64,000 nucleotides of DNA from DATMNR01 sp963702765 (lineage in GTDB: Bacteria; Chloroflexota; Ktedonobacteria; Ktedonobacterales; Ktedonobacteraceae). Made by a program: the position numbers and the translations under genes. The notes below the pieces were generated by a model. It saw only the letters and a list, made by a program, of their open reading frames with translations, ran no database searches and was not told the DNA's origin. The first letter of the stretch is position 1, and each line of letters opens with the position of its first letter. Below are positions 1 to 11,400 of this stretch, one piece after another. The stretch covers positions 1 to 64,000 of the forward strand of contig CAVPEB010000005.1 of the NCBI GenBank assembly GCA_963702765.1. The letters run 5' to 3'.

Positions 1-22
1 ACTTCAATATTGCCAAGGCAAG
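1..22 (+). other. 5' arm of 23S rRNA processing stem
   Basis: The first bases of the window are the reverse complement, with one wobble pair and a one-base bulge, of the segment at 3301-3323 beyond the 23S gene. Such complementary flanks normally form the long stem cut by RNase III to release pre-23S rRNA. The stem may extend upstream of the window edge. The complementarity is seen directly; the processing role is inferred from known rRNA operons. Confidence 0.75.
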
Positions 23-159
23 AAGAGAGAGAGAAGCAGAGGAACGCGAGTGTGTGTTTCTGGAAGAGAGGTAGTGGGAGCGTGTTACATGATGTAACGT
101 GTGGGTAGGTGAGGTAAGGAGTGTGAACGCGAAGTGAAAGAAGTGAAGAAATGCCAGGA

Positions 160-3165
<3,006 letters not shown>

Positions 3166-3362
3166 GGTGTATCAATGCTTTACAGCTTTGTAACGCAATG
3201 CACCTTGCCTAAAGTACCCGTTGTATCATACACGTAATCCATCTGTCTGTCAGAAAGGACACAAGATCACTTTCGTTGACCCTGTGCATTCTGCTCTCAG
3301 CTTGGTCTTGGCAATATTGAGGTAATTGTAATTACTGCTTGCAGAATGTAATATCAGAATAA
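3166..3362. other. 23S trailer, no 5S rRNA
   Basis: About 200 bases between the 23S end and the terminator. I find no 5S rRNA (no CGAAC or GGAA core and no terminal stem) and no tRNA. It holds only the 3' arm of the processing stem. The 5S gene is therefore probably elsewhere, or located before the 23S outside the window. Confidence 0.6.
3301..3323 (+). other. 3' arm of 23S rRNA processing stem
   Basis: This arm pairs with positions 1-22. The core CTTGGCAATATTG is perfectly complementary to CAATATTGCCAAG at the window start. Together the arms enclose the whole 23S gene, as expected for the RNase III precursor stem. Confidence 0.75.
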
Positions 3363-3403
3363 TTGAAAAAGGGCCATCTTGAATAGAGATGGCCCTTTTT
3401 CAA
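3363..3403. terminator. Bidirectional hairpin terminator between 23S and glcF
   Basis: A perfect 17-bp stem (3363-3379 with 3387-3403) and 7-base loop carry an A run on the left and a T run on the right, so the hairpin works as an intrinsic terminator in both directions. It ends the rRNA transcript on the plus strand and the glycolate oxidase operon on the minus strand. The glcF stop codon (3400-3402) lies inside the right arm. Confidence 0.9.
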
Positions 3404-4989
3404 TGCTCTTTTTGGCGTCGGCGTGATATGAAGTAGCCAATGAGTATCGCGATACCTATTCCAATCGCAAGCGTACGTCCGCGTTTACTTATTGAACCTC
3501 TTTCTCTATCAGCGACTTCGTAAATCCCTTTTGCCTGGTAAGATTCGTCGAGTAACTGTACAGGATGCATCACCGTTAATTCATAGCCTTTATGCTGCGC
3601 TCCTAAAGCAATTTGCATCATACAGCCAGGATTACCAGTAATGACAATGTTAGCACCTGATGCTAAGATATTGTTCATCTTGCGCTCTAGTAGTTGTGAA
3701 GCCATTTCCTGGTTTGTGATATTGTAAATGCCTGCACTACCACAACACCAATCGGATTCTTTAAGGTTGACTATTGTTAGCCCTGGAATGGCACGTAATA
3801 ATTCGCGAGGTTGTTGTTTGACCTTTTGCCCGTGGAATAAATGACAGGCGTCATGATAGGTTACCGTATGATTCAAAAGACCCATTTCGCGATTCAACTC
3901 AATGCTCATCAGAAACTCACTGATATCTTTCACTTTGGAGCTGAATGCGCTTGCTCGAGAATCATAAGTAGGATCATCTCGTAAGAGATGCCCATATTCT
4001 TTTAGATTGGAGCCGCAACCTGCCGAGTTGACGATTATTGCGTCACAATTATATGGCTCAAATACATCAATGTTATGACGAGCGAGTTGTCTTCCACGCT
4101 TTGCTTCACCAGCGTGAACATGTAAAGCTCCGCAACATTGCTGCGTAGGAGGCGTTACTACTTCACATCCGTTTGAGGTCAATACACGGATGGTCGCCTC
4201 GTTAATATCGCGATAAACCTGATCCATAATGCATCCGCTAATAAATCCTACACGATAACGTTTTTTCGTTAAGGCAGGTGTAATCTCTGGCAATAACTGA
4301 GGTAAAAGATCGCCACTTGCAGAGGGCATAAGCTCTTCGGGAGTTTTCAACTGCCCTTGTAATGGCGTGGGCAGAGCATTTGCAATATCAAGCAAACCTG
4401 TACGACGTATCAGTGTTTGTAAACCGCTTCTCTGATATATCTTCAATACTGCAAAGACAAGAGATGTGAGTGTGCGTGATGGGAGCATAAGATCGAAAAA
4501 GAAGCGTCGAATAACTCTATCGGTAAGTGACTCGAGAGTATGTCGTTTATCTAAAGCAAAATCTTCTGGAAACTCTTCAGTTCCCGGTGATTCAGAGGCT
4601 TCCTGTTTTATGTCATTAAGAATGGGTAGCTGTGTTACCTCAAGCTGGATTTGTTCGCGTGCTGCCTCGATCAACTTGCCGAATTGAACACCCGAGGGAC
4701 ATGCTGTTTCGCAAGCACGGCACCCCAAACAGCAATACATATGATCAACGAACTCTGGAGAAATCTCAATACGCCCCTCGGCGACTGCCTGCATCTGATA
4801 AATGCGCCCTCGAGGGGAATCCATTTCTACGCCCAGGATAGCGTAGGTTGGACAAGTTGGAAGGCAAAAGCCACAGTGAATACACTGGCGCATTAAGTCA
4901 TAAGTATGGGTATGACGATGTAATGGCCCTTGAGCAGGAGAAGTCACACTTGCAACTGTAGTCTGAATACTTCGAGATTCGAATGACAT
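3400..4989 (-). CDS. glcF: Glycolate oxidase iron-sulfur subunit GlcF
   Basis: Iron-sulfur subunit of the glycolate/lactate dehydrogenase complex, passing electrons from the flavin subunits toward the quinone pool. Two 4Fe-4S motifs occur near the N terminus: CIHCGFCLPTCP at residues 36-47, and CLGCRACETACP near 87-98. The C-terminal half has the paired CCG domains (CCGALHVHAG and CCGSAGIYN). At 529 residues it is about 120 longer than typical GlcF. The extra length is a roughly 100-residue linker after the ferredoxin region and a C-terminal hydrophobic helix followed by RRR (about residues 505-525), which looks like a membrane anchor. It is last in the glcD-glcE-rlmM-glcF operon, 40 bases after the methyltransferase gene. 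The reverse-strand upstream sequence carries GGGAGGTAA just before the ATG. Confidence 0.9.
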   Translation of the reverse strand: MSFESRSIQTTVASVTSPAQGPLHRHTHTYDLMRQCIHCGFCLPTCPTYAILGVEMDSPRGRIYQMQAVAEGRIEISPEFVDHMYCCLGCRACETACPSGVQFGKLIEAAREQIQLEVTQLPILNDIKQEASESPGTEEFPEDFALDKRHTLESLTDRVIRRFFFDLMLPSRTLTSLVFAVLKIYQRSGLQTLIRRTGLLDIANALPTPLQGQLKTPEELMPSASGDLLPQLLPEITPALTKKRYRVGFISGCIMDQVYRDINEATIRVLTSNGCEVVTPPTQQCCGALHVHAGEAKRGRQLARHNIDVFEPYNCDAIIVNSAGCGSNLKEYGHLLRDDPTYDSRASAFSSKVKDISEFLMSIELNREMGLLNHTVTYHDACHLFHGQKVKQQPRELLRAIPGLTIVNLKESDWCCGSAGIYNITNQEMASQLLERKMNNILASGANIVITGNPGCMMQIALGAQHKGYELTVMHPVQLLDESYQAKGIYEVADRERGSISKRGRTLAIGIGIAILIGYFISRRRQKEH

Positions 4990-5029
4990 AAGAGTTACCT
5001 CCCATATTACATAAGGGTTAAGGTTACAT

Positions 5030-6160
5030 CTACTGCGGCCTGGCGGTAAGAACGGTTACCTCCTGACGGTTATGGAAAAGCTGTCTGGCTTGCACTATTG
5101 CAAAATGTCTTTGCAATAGCTTTAAAGCTTCGTTCAAATTCTTCAATGGATCGATTTCGAAAGTCTCATGTGGCAACTTGAGCACGCTGATAATAAAGCC
5201 ATCGTTCAGTAAACATGCGCTTGCCTGAACCAGTAAGCGTGCAGCTTCACGTGCATCCATACGCATATCATTGGTTATTACATTGAATTTTCGACGTCTT
5301 TTGATAGCCTCTTCAAGATAGTCTTCTGCATAACCCCGATAATGTTCTAAGCGTGGTTGCTTTGATAGGCGTTCGTCTAACTTTGCTGGATCAACTGCTA
5401 CAACCTGCATCCCCGCTTCTAATAGTAGACGTGTCCAGCCTCCAGGAGCCGAACCAAGATCAAGAGCCAATTCTTGTGATGGTAGAGCGACATCGAATAC
5501 CTCTAATGCTTCCAGCAATTTAAATTCTGCCCTGCTGATTTGTTCGGGTAAATGTGCGAAATGACGGGCACCTCCAGGCCAGTCGCTCAGGTTATCGGTA
5601 GTAAGAGAAATACCAAGATATGCATTATCAATGGTACACAGTAAAGAGACGACAACCTGTGGCTTCTTGATGGACTCGACTGCGCCCGTTTCTTCTGCAA
5701 TAGCTTCTGCAAGCAATTGATTGACATGCCCGCTGCTGTATGCGTGTTTGTTGGAACCTGCTCGATCTGTCTCCATGTCTGTTTGTAAAAGACGGGTTTG
5801 AACAGCAAAACGTTGGCCTCGTTCCAATAAGGTAAATGTGGGCAGATTAGCTATAGCCAGAGCAAGATCACCAATATCGTTTTCGGTATTGTTCAGATGA
5901 ATCACTGCTTGCACAGGTGCAAGATGGCGTACAAAAATAGGCCGTTGCTGTTTCATCTGGCGCAAAAAAACAGTGAGATCAAATGGATGAGTATCTCTGG
6001 GTAATGTACATAATAGAACACCAGGAGCAAGCAATTCACTATAGATTAGCTTTTTATCAAAGCGCTTTAGTTCGTCAAATGCCGCATCAACAAATTCCTG
6101 GTGAGCGGTAGCGATGAATACAGGATACACACTAGTGGATATTGAAGATTTTTGATTCAC
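5030..6160 (-). CDS. RlmM-like 23S rRNA 2'-O-methyltransferase
   Basis: Predicted SAM-dependent ribose methyltransferase of the FtsJ/RlmM group (COG2933 type). The C-terminal half has the SAM-binding motif LDLGSAPGGWTRLLLEAG, followed by a VVAVDPA acidic strand and the NVITNDMRMDA segment typical of RrmJ-fold enzymes. The N-terminal half resembles the THUMP-like substrate-binding portion of RlmM, which methylates C2498 of 23S rRNA in E. coli. Translation starts at GTG (6158-6160). GTGA overlaps the glcE stop codon and a G-rich ribosome site lies just upstream, so it is translationally coupled to glcE. Its position inside a glycolate oxidase operon is metabolically odd. The exact target nucleotide is not known from sequence. 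Confidence 0.8.
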   Translation of the reverse strand: MNQKSSISTSVYPVFIATAHQEFVDAAFDELKRFDKKLIYSELLAPGVLLCTLPRDTHPFDLTVFLRQMKQQRPIFVRHLAPVQAVIHLNNTENDIGDLALAIANLPTFTLLERGQRFAVQTRLLQTDMETDRAGSNKHAYSSGHVNQLLAEAIAEETGAVESIKKPQVVVSLLCTIDNAYLGISLTTDNLSDWPGGARHFAHLPEQISRAEFKLLEALEVFDVALPSQELALDLGSAPGGWTRLLLEAGMQVVAVDPAKLDERLSKQPRLEHYRGYAEDYLEEAIKRRRKFNVITNDMRMDAREAARLLVQASACLLNDGFIISVLKLPHETFEIDPLKNLNEALKLLQRHFAIVQARQLFHNRQEVTVLTARPQ

Positions 6161-7491
6161 AATCCCCCCACAAAACGTCCCTTAACGAACGTACCTTTGG
6201 AATCAAACTGCTGTTTAATTCTTTGCATCAAGAAAAAATTCTGATCTGGCTCTCCCCATACGCTTATGCGTCGTTTCAGATCAAATGGACAACGTTCAAC
6301 AACCATACTACCACGTGCTTCTTGTGCATGTAACCGAAGCTCCCTAATGGCCTCAACCAGGCGGAAGGTGGCATCGACTGGCCGTAATTCAATATACAAA
6401 ATGCCGTTGCCAGCATGTGCAACAACTGCAGCTTCAATCTCATGTTTTTGACAAATTTGTTTGATAGTCTCAAGGTATTTGGCCATCTTTGAAACTAACA
6501 CAGCTGCTTTACAGGTAATAGTTCCCTGTGTGTGTTCGCGCACGATATTCCAGAACTCATCTTGTGCCTTCCCGTCAAGGTCATCACTTAGCAGGGCATC
6601 ATTCTTGCGAGCTATAAGATGCGTTTCATTAACCTGGCGGTCAATTGACGAGGTACTTCCCTCAAAATTAACGGCCAGAGTGTAGCCGTTCGTTGGAAGG
6701 GTCAGACCGAAGAAATCTGTCATGTCACTGGCTGCATTCGCATCAATCAATTCGATGGCGGTGGGTGTCAAGAGTGAACCCAGGAGATCAATTACAGTAC
6801 CCATCACATCTTCGGCATTTGAAAAGGTCAAGATAAGCGTTCGCTCATTGGTTGGGAGAGGTTGGAGTTTAAAATTCGCTTCAACAATGATACCAAGTGT
6901 CCCTAGTGATCCTATATACAGTTTATTTAGATCATAACCTGCGACATTCTTTACAACGCTGCCTCCACTACGCGCAATTTCACCGCTGGCTTGCACGACA
7001 CGCAGCCCAATAACCATATCACGCGCTGTACCATACCGCAAGCGTTTGGGTCCACTGGCATTTGAGGATAGGATTCCGCCAATAGTTGCCTGCTGAGCAT
7101 CTGGAGGATCAAGTGCTAACCACTGACCTTTCGTGGCGAGTTTTGCCTGCAATTCAGCAAGAGTGATACCTGCTTCAATATGACAGGTAAGGTCAGGCGC
7201 TTCATGTTCGAGTAAGCGAGACAATTTTGTCGTTTCAAGTAAAACATCTAACCGTTCAGGTATCCCACCCAGGTTTAAACGCGAGCCACCACCGCGAGTA
7301 ATCAACGTCAAACCTTGCTGAGTTGCTAATGCAACTGCTTGAGCGACTTGCTCTATGGTTTCTGGCAGTATCGTGAGACGGGGCAACACACCATCTACAG
7401 CATAATTCTGCAATTCGTCAGGATTGCTAATGGCCCGAATTGTGGGAGAGTATTGCTGGAGGGTAGTTGTATAAGACTCAATCTCAGTCAT
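6157..7491 (-). CDS. glcE: Glycolate oxidase FAD-binding subunit GlcE
   Basis: Second flavoprotein-like subunit of glycolate oxidase, related to GlcD but more divergent. The N-terminal half has the FAD-linked oxidase (PCMH) fold: PRLTILPETIEQV, then ITRGGGSRLNLGG near residues 65-80, then GGILSSNASGPKRLRYG and SGGSVVKNVAGYDLNKLY. The C-terminal half is the FAD-oxidase cap domain. I chose the ATG at 7489-7491, preceded by AAGGA. The frame remains open upstream into glcD, but that extension overlaps the glcD end and lacks a ribosome site. With this start the gap to glcD is 11 bases. The stop overlaps the GTG start of the next gene. Confidence 0.88.
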   Translation of the reverse strand: MTEIESYTTTLQQYSPTIRAISNPDELQNYAVDGVLPRLTILPETIEQVAQAVALATQQGLTLITRGGGSRLNLGGIPERLDVLLETTKLSRLLEHEAPDLTCHIEAGITLAELQAKLATKGQWLALDPPDAQQATIGGILSSNASGPKRLRYGTARDMVIGLRVVQASGEIARSGGSVVKNVAGYDLNKLYIGSLGTLGIIVEANFKLQPLPTNERTLILTFSNAEDVMGTVIDLLGSLLTPTAIELIDANAASDMTDFFGLTLPTNGYTLAVNFEGSTSSIDRQVNETHLIARKNDALLSDDLDGKAQDEFWNIVREHTQGTITCKAAVLVSKMAKYLETIKQICQKHEIEAAVVAHAGNGILYIELRPVDATFRLVEAIRELRLHAQEARGSMVVERCPFDLKRRISVWGEPDQNFFLMQRIKQQFDSKGTFVKGRFVGGL

Positions 7492-7502
7492 TCCTATTTT
7501 CC

Positions 7503-8966
7503 TTACAATTGCTTCATATCGGCACAACGGCCTGGCATGGGGAAAAGTTTCCCTGGATTGAACAACTGCTGGGGATTCCAGGCTTCGCGTACTTGTTGCA
7601 TCACGCGCAGGTCGACCTCGCTGAAAATAAGCGCCATTTCCTCCTGTTTCTCGATTCCCACTCCATGCTCTCCTGTGATTGTGCCTCCCACCTCAGCGCA
7701 AACTGCAAGTATGTCATGTCCAGCTTTGCGTACGCGATCGACTTCCCCAGGAATTTGCGAGTCAAAGAGAATCAACGGGTGCAGGTTTCCATCGCCTGCA
7801 TGAAATACATTGCCTACCCGCAAGCCATAACCATCGCAAATCTCGCTGATACGTTTCAGAACAAATGGCAGACGGGTACGAGGCACAACCCCGTCCTGTA
7901 CATAGAATTCGGGACTTATGCGCCCAACTGCTCCAAATGCGTTTTTGCGGCCTGACCAGAATAGCTGACGTTCGGTTTCATTTGCCGCGATACGAACGGC
8001 ACGTGCATGATGCTTATTGCAGATAGTAACAATCTTATCGGTTTGCTCTGCTACTACTTCGTGCAAACCCTCGGTTTCCATCAATAATACGGCTGCGGCG
8101 TCCATTGGATATCCGGCGTGTGTATCGGCTTCTACGGCTTGTAAGATCATTTGATCCATCATCTCAATAGCCGCGGGTATTACACCTGTAGCGATGATTT
8201 CAGAGACAGTGTTTGATGCATCATCCATGGTATCGAACACTGCTACCATCGTCTTAACTGCTTCGGCTAAATGTACGATGCGCACAATAATCTTGGTGAC
8301 AATGCATAATGTTCCTTCTGAACCTATGAGGAGGCCCGTAAGATCATATCCAGGTGTATCATACGTCCAACCGCCTATCTGGACAATGTCACCGTCAGGA
8401 GTGACTATCTCAACACCAAGCACATGGTTCGTAGTAACACCATACAGAAGGGTATGCGGCCCACCAGCGTTTTCACCTACATTACCACCAATAGTACACG
8501 ATCTTTGGCTGCTAGGATCAGGCACATAGTAGAAACCCTCTGGATTGAGTGCATTGCTCAAATGGAGATTTACCAATCCCGGTTGCACAACAGCGCGTAG
8601 ATTTGTATAGTCTATTTCAAGTATACGGTTCATACGGGCAAAGACGATCATAATGCCACCATAGATGGGAATAGCCCCTCCACTCAAGCCTGTGCCTGCA
8701 CCTCTGGGGACAACAGGAATATGAAAGCGCGCCGCTATTTTTACAATCGCTGCAACTTCATCAGTCGAGGCTGGCAGCACGACTATGTCGGGTGTACTAC
8801 GATCAATAGAGGCATCATACTCGTATAACATCAAATCGTACGGCGTATGTAGCACATATCTTGTACCGAGTAGTGCGCTCAGTTCGCTAACAACCTCTGC
8901 TTTTTTTGCTGCTAGAATACGCTCAAATAAAGGAGTGGATATCGATGGAAGATCTGCGATGCTCAT
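7503..8966 (-). CDS. glcD: Glycolate oxidase subunit GlcD
   Basis: Catalytic flavin subunit that oxidises glycolate (or D-lactate and related 2-hydroxyacids) to the 2-oxoacid. At 487 residues it is full length. FAD-binding features are VVPRGAGTGLSGGAIP and GGNVGENAGGPHTLLYG in the N-terminal PCMH domain, then the cap-domain motif NVFHAGDGNLHPLI and GGTITGEHGVGIEK at the C terminus, which contains the conserved active-site histidines. It is the first gene of the operon. The ATG at 8964-8966 is preceded by GAGGATCACC. The substrate could be D-lactate as easily as glycolate; the presence of GlcE and GlcF favours glycolate. Confidence 0.92.
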   Translation of the reverse strand: MSIADLPSISTPLFERILAAKKAEVVSELSALLGTRYVLHTPYDLMLYEYDASIDRSTPDIVVLPASTDEVAAIVKIAARFHIPVVPRGAGTGLSGGAIPIYGGIMIVFARMNRILEIDYTNLRAVVQPGLVNLHLSNALNPEGFYYVPDPSSQRSCTIGGNVGENAGGPHTLLYGVTTNHVLGVEIVTPDGDIVQIGGWTYDTPGYDLTGLLIGSEGTLCIVTKIIVRIVHLAEAVKTMVAVFDTMDDASNTVSEIIATGVIPAAIEMMDQMILQAVEADTHAGYPMDAAAVLLMETEGLHEVVAEQTDKIVTICNKHHARAVRIAANETERQLFWSGRKNAFGAVGRISPEFYVQDGVVPRTRLPFVLKRISEICDGYGLRVGNVFHAGDGNLHPLILFDSQIPGEVDRVRKAGHDILAVCAEVGGTITGEHGVGIEKQEEMALIFSEVDLRVMQQVREAWNPQQLFNPGKLFPMPGRCADMKQL

Positions 8967-9223
8967 TTTGGTGATCCTCTAGGCTGTGCCGTGCGTGTGG
9001 TGAACGACTGTATGACCAACGTATGCTCTATGCAATGAATGATACCATGTGAAATGGACAATGGGAAGAAGTTCTTCAAGTAAATTCCACTAAATCGGTG
9101 GAGGGATACATCCCTTTTTTAAGGGTTTGTGAATAATCTCCAGCACCAGAAGAGCATCAGGGCTAGTGCGATAATCAGAGTTGTAACGAGGATGCGGTGA
9201 GAAGTGTCCCAATCATCATTGAC

Positions 9224-11000
9224 ATGAAATGGGCTTTAGCCCGCCGCAAGCCACGGCATTTCATTCCGTGGTGAGGCGTCCCTGGCTTGAGCCCTTACTT
9301 ACTTTGACGAGCAATCATGCATCACCACATTTCCATTCAAGAAAAAGAATGGTTGAGAGAACAGCCAGGAAGCAGGAAGGAGCAAGCAGCCTGATGGCAA
9401 AGGCGATGAAAACGATCAAAGAGAGCTTAGACTATCCGCCGCAGTGTGCCGAATACTTTACGGCGAATCAAGCCTTGTTCAATCGTGTCGTGGCCTTCTA
9501 CTTCGAGGTGCTTCAGGCACATGAAGGAGTCTTGGACCTCACCACTAAAGAGGCGCTTACGGCCCTGGAAAGCCTCACCCATGCCACGGAGAAGAACCCT
9601 TCTCCCCTTCTACCGCTCACGGAGATTGCCGAGGGCATCCCGGCGATGTTCCGACGTGCGGCCATCAACGCAGCTCTGGGATCAGCCCGCTCCTTCTCTT
9701 CCTCGCTCAAGAAATGGAGAACGCGCAAAGAGCAGGCCACAACCACACAAGGCCGAAAGGGCGCGAAGAAGGCGTTCAGGGAGCGCCCACCTGTCCCTCC
9801 CAGGCGATGGAACAAGTCCGTTCCCTTGTACGCGGGGATGTGGAAAGAGCGTACAGGCTCATCCATCCTGCTCAAAGTGTGGACGGGCACCTGCTGGAGT
9901 TGGGTCAAGGTGCGCACGCTCTCACGCGCACTGCCCCCTGGCTTTGAGGTGGAAAGTCCTGCTCTTGTGCGCAAGGGGAGACAGTGGTGGCTGCACACCC
10001 CCATGGAAAAGACGTTCCCTTCCCCACCTAAAATCGCGGAACAACTCACCACCGCGCAGACCCGCATCTGCGCCGTCGATCTCAATCTCGACGAACATCT
10101 GGCCGTCTGCACCGTTCAAACTGTTGAAGGTACCATCCTCGCCACCCGTTTTATCGGAAGGGGCAGAGAGATAGCGGGCTTTAGGAAGCAACAGTTAGGA
10201 CGCATTGCACGGAACCGATCACAGACTGGCATCATCGCAGAGAACGAACAGGACAATGCCGACCTCTGGCGCAAGATCCGCACTGCAGACTCCCAGGTCG
10301 CTCATCTGGTGAGCGCTCGCATTGTGCAGTTCGCCGCGGAGCAGGGAGCTGCGATACTCGTCTTCGAACACCTGGGGAACCTCAAGCCGGAAAAGGGCAC
10401 GTATAGTCGGAGGGGAAATACGAAACGGGCCTTCTGGATGAAGGGCAGGATCTTCACCTACGCCAAATATAAGGCGTGGAACCAGGAGATCATCACCAGT
10501 CGGATCAACCCACGCAATACCTCCAGAGAATGCCATCGCTGCTACGCTCAGGTCATTCGCTACCATGCGGGACAAGCTGTGGAAGGCTATACGCCCGGCG
10601 CGCCCCTGGTGCTCTGCCCAGAGTGCCAGATGCGAGGGCATGCCGATCGCAATGCCAGTCTGGTCATCGGTCGGCGCTTGATGGAGCGCTACGCAGCACC
10701 TTTCAAAGAAAAGCCTCATACTGCTGTGCGACGTGCAGGCAGAGTGGAGCAATCCACAGGTGTTGTTCTCTCCCAAGAAGCCCAAAGCAAAGGTCGGCCA
10801 TCTTCCGATCACGCAAGGCATGGAGAAAGCAATGGGCATGGCACCGCCCAGAGGAGTCGGCGTCGGATGGAAACCGCTCCTCCGTCTATTCCACCCCAAC
10901 TACGGCTGTTCAACGAGTAGAGGCTACGCCACACGTACTCAGAATGCCGACTACGGAGGAGTGGCAGAAGCTGCTCGGTCTCAACCGTTGCGGAGTGTCA
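9224..11000 (+). mobile_element. TnpB-only IS605/IS1341-like element 1
   Basis: The boundaries come from the interrupted host gene, whose reading frame rejoins exactly if 9224-11000 is removed. The left flank ends in TTGAC (9219-9223), a plausible target-adjacent motif, and there is no target duplication, as expected for IS200/IS605-type insertion. The left end has a palindromic zone: GGGCT/AGCCC at 9231-9241, and a CCACGG/CCGTGG hairpin at 9251-9271 nested in CAAGCCA/TGGCTTG. The right end finishes in GGAGTGTCA, closely similar to element 2. It encodes only TnpB; no TnpA transposase is present, so movement would need a helper. Confidence 0.7.
9394..10920 (+). CDS. tnpB: TnpB-family RNA-guided endonuclease/transposase accessory (element 1)
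   Basis: IS200/IS605 OrfB-type protein of about 508 residues. The RuvC-like catalytic triad is intact: Asp in AVDLNLD (about residue 229), Glu in LVFEHLG (about 325) and Asp in GHADRNAS (about 418). A zinc ribbon lies between the last two, with CHRC and CPEC pairs separated by an insert. The open frame extends upstream to 9229, but that start lies inside the left-end hairpin. ATG 9394 has AAGGAG upstream and is preferred, with 9349 as an alternative. TnpB proteins are known to be omega-RNA-guided DNA nucleases. Proline- and lysine-rich inserts and higher GC than the host gene suggest recent transfer. Confidence 0.85.
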   Translation: MAKAMKTIKESLDYPPQCAEYFTANQALFNRVVAFYFEVLQAHEGVLDLTTKEALTALESLTHATEKNPSPLLPLTEIAEGIPAMFRRAAINAALGSARSFSSSLKKWRTRKEQATTTQGRKGAKKAFRERPPVPPRRWNKSVPLYAGMWKERTGSSILLKVWTGTCWSWVKVRTLSRALPPGFEVESPALVRKGRQWWLHTPMEKTFPSPPKIAEQLTTAQTRICAVDLNLDEHLAVCTVQTVEGTILATRFIGRGREIAGFRKQQLGRIARNRSQTGIIAENEQDNADLWRKIRTADSQVAHLVSARIVQFAAEQGAAILVFEHLGNLKPEKGTYSRRGNTKRAFWMKGRIFTYAKYKAWNQEIITSRINPRNTSRECHRCYAQVIRYHAGQAVEGYTPGAPLVLCPECQMRGHADRNASLVIGRRLMERYAAPFKEKPHTAVRRAGRVEQSTGVVLSQEAQSKGRPSSDHARHGESNGHGTAQRSRRRMETAPPSIPPQLRLFNE

Positions 11001-11400
11001 CAATGATGGAGTATATGTAGCCATTGATCTGGTTACGGGAGTTTCTGTCGATGCAGGAGTTGGAAATTGTAGACTGCTCCAAACGTTTTGTGTATGTAAG
11101 ATAGGTGCGGGTGTGGATGAAGCACCTCTAGTACCTGTGGAACCCTGGTTGGATGAAGAAACGGTTGGACTTAGTGCAGAACCTGGCTGAGAGATGCTAT
11201 TACTTGCATCAATAGTAGGGGTATTTGTGATCTGCCAAGAACTTGAACCATCGGGTATGCGAGCATAGGACTGATCAACGTTGAGTGACGGGATGTCGAT
11301 CTCGTCAATAGTAACCCCCTCAATGAGCAGACGTACGTTTCCATTAATGGGAGTACCTGTGTTCCGCTTCTGAGACAGCGAGAAAGAAGAGATGTATGAC

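Noticed and set aside
9107..9120. GGGA-TACA-TCCC followed by TTTTTT on the plus strand as a terminator
   Set aside because: Only a 4-bp stem and no plus-strand gene ends there.
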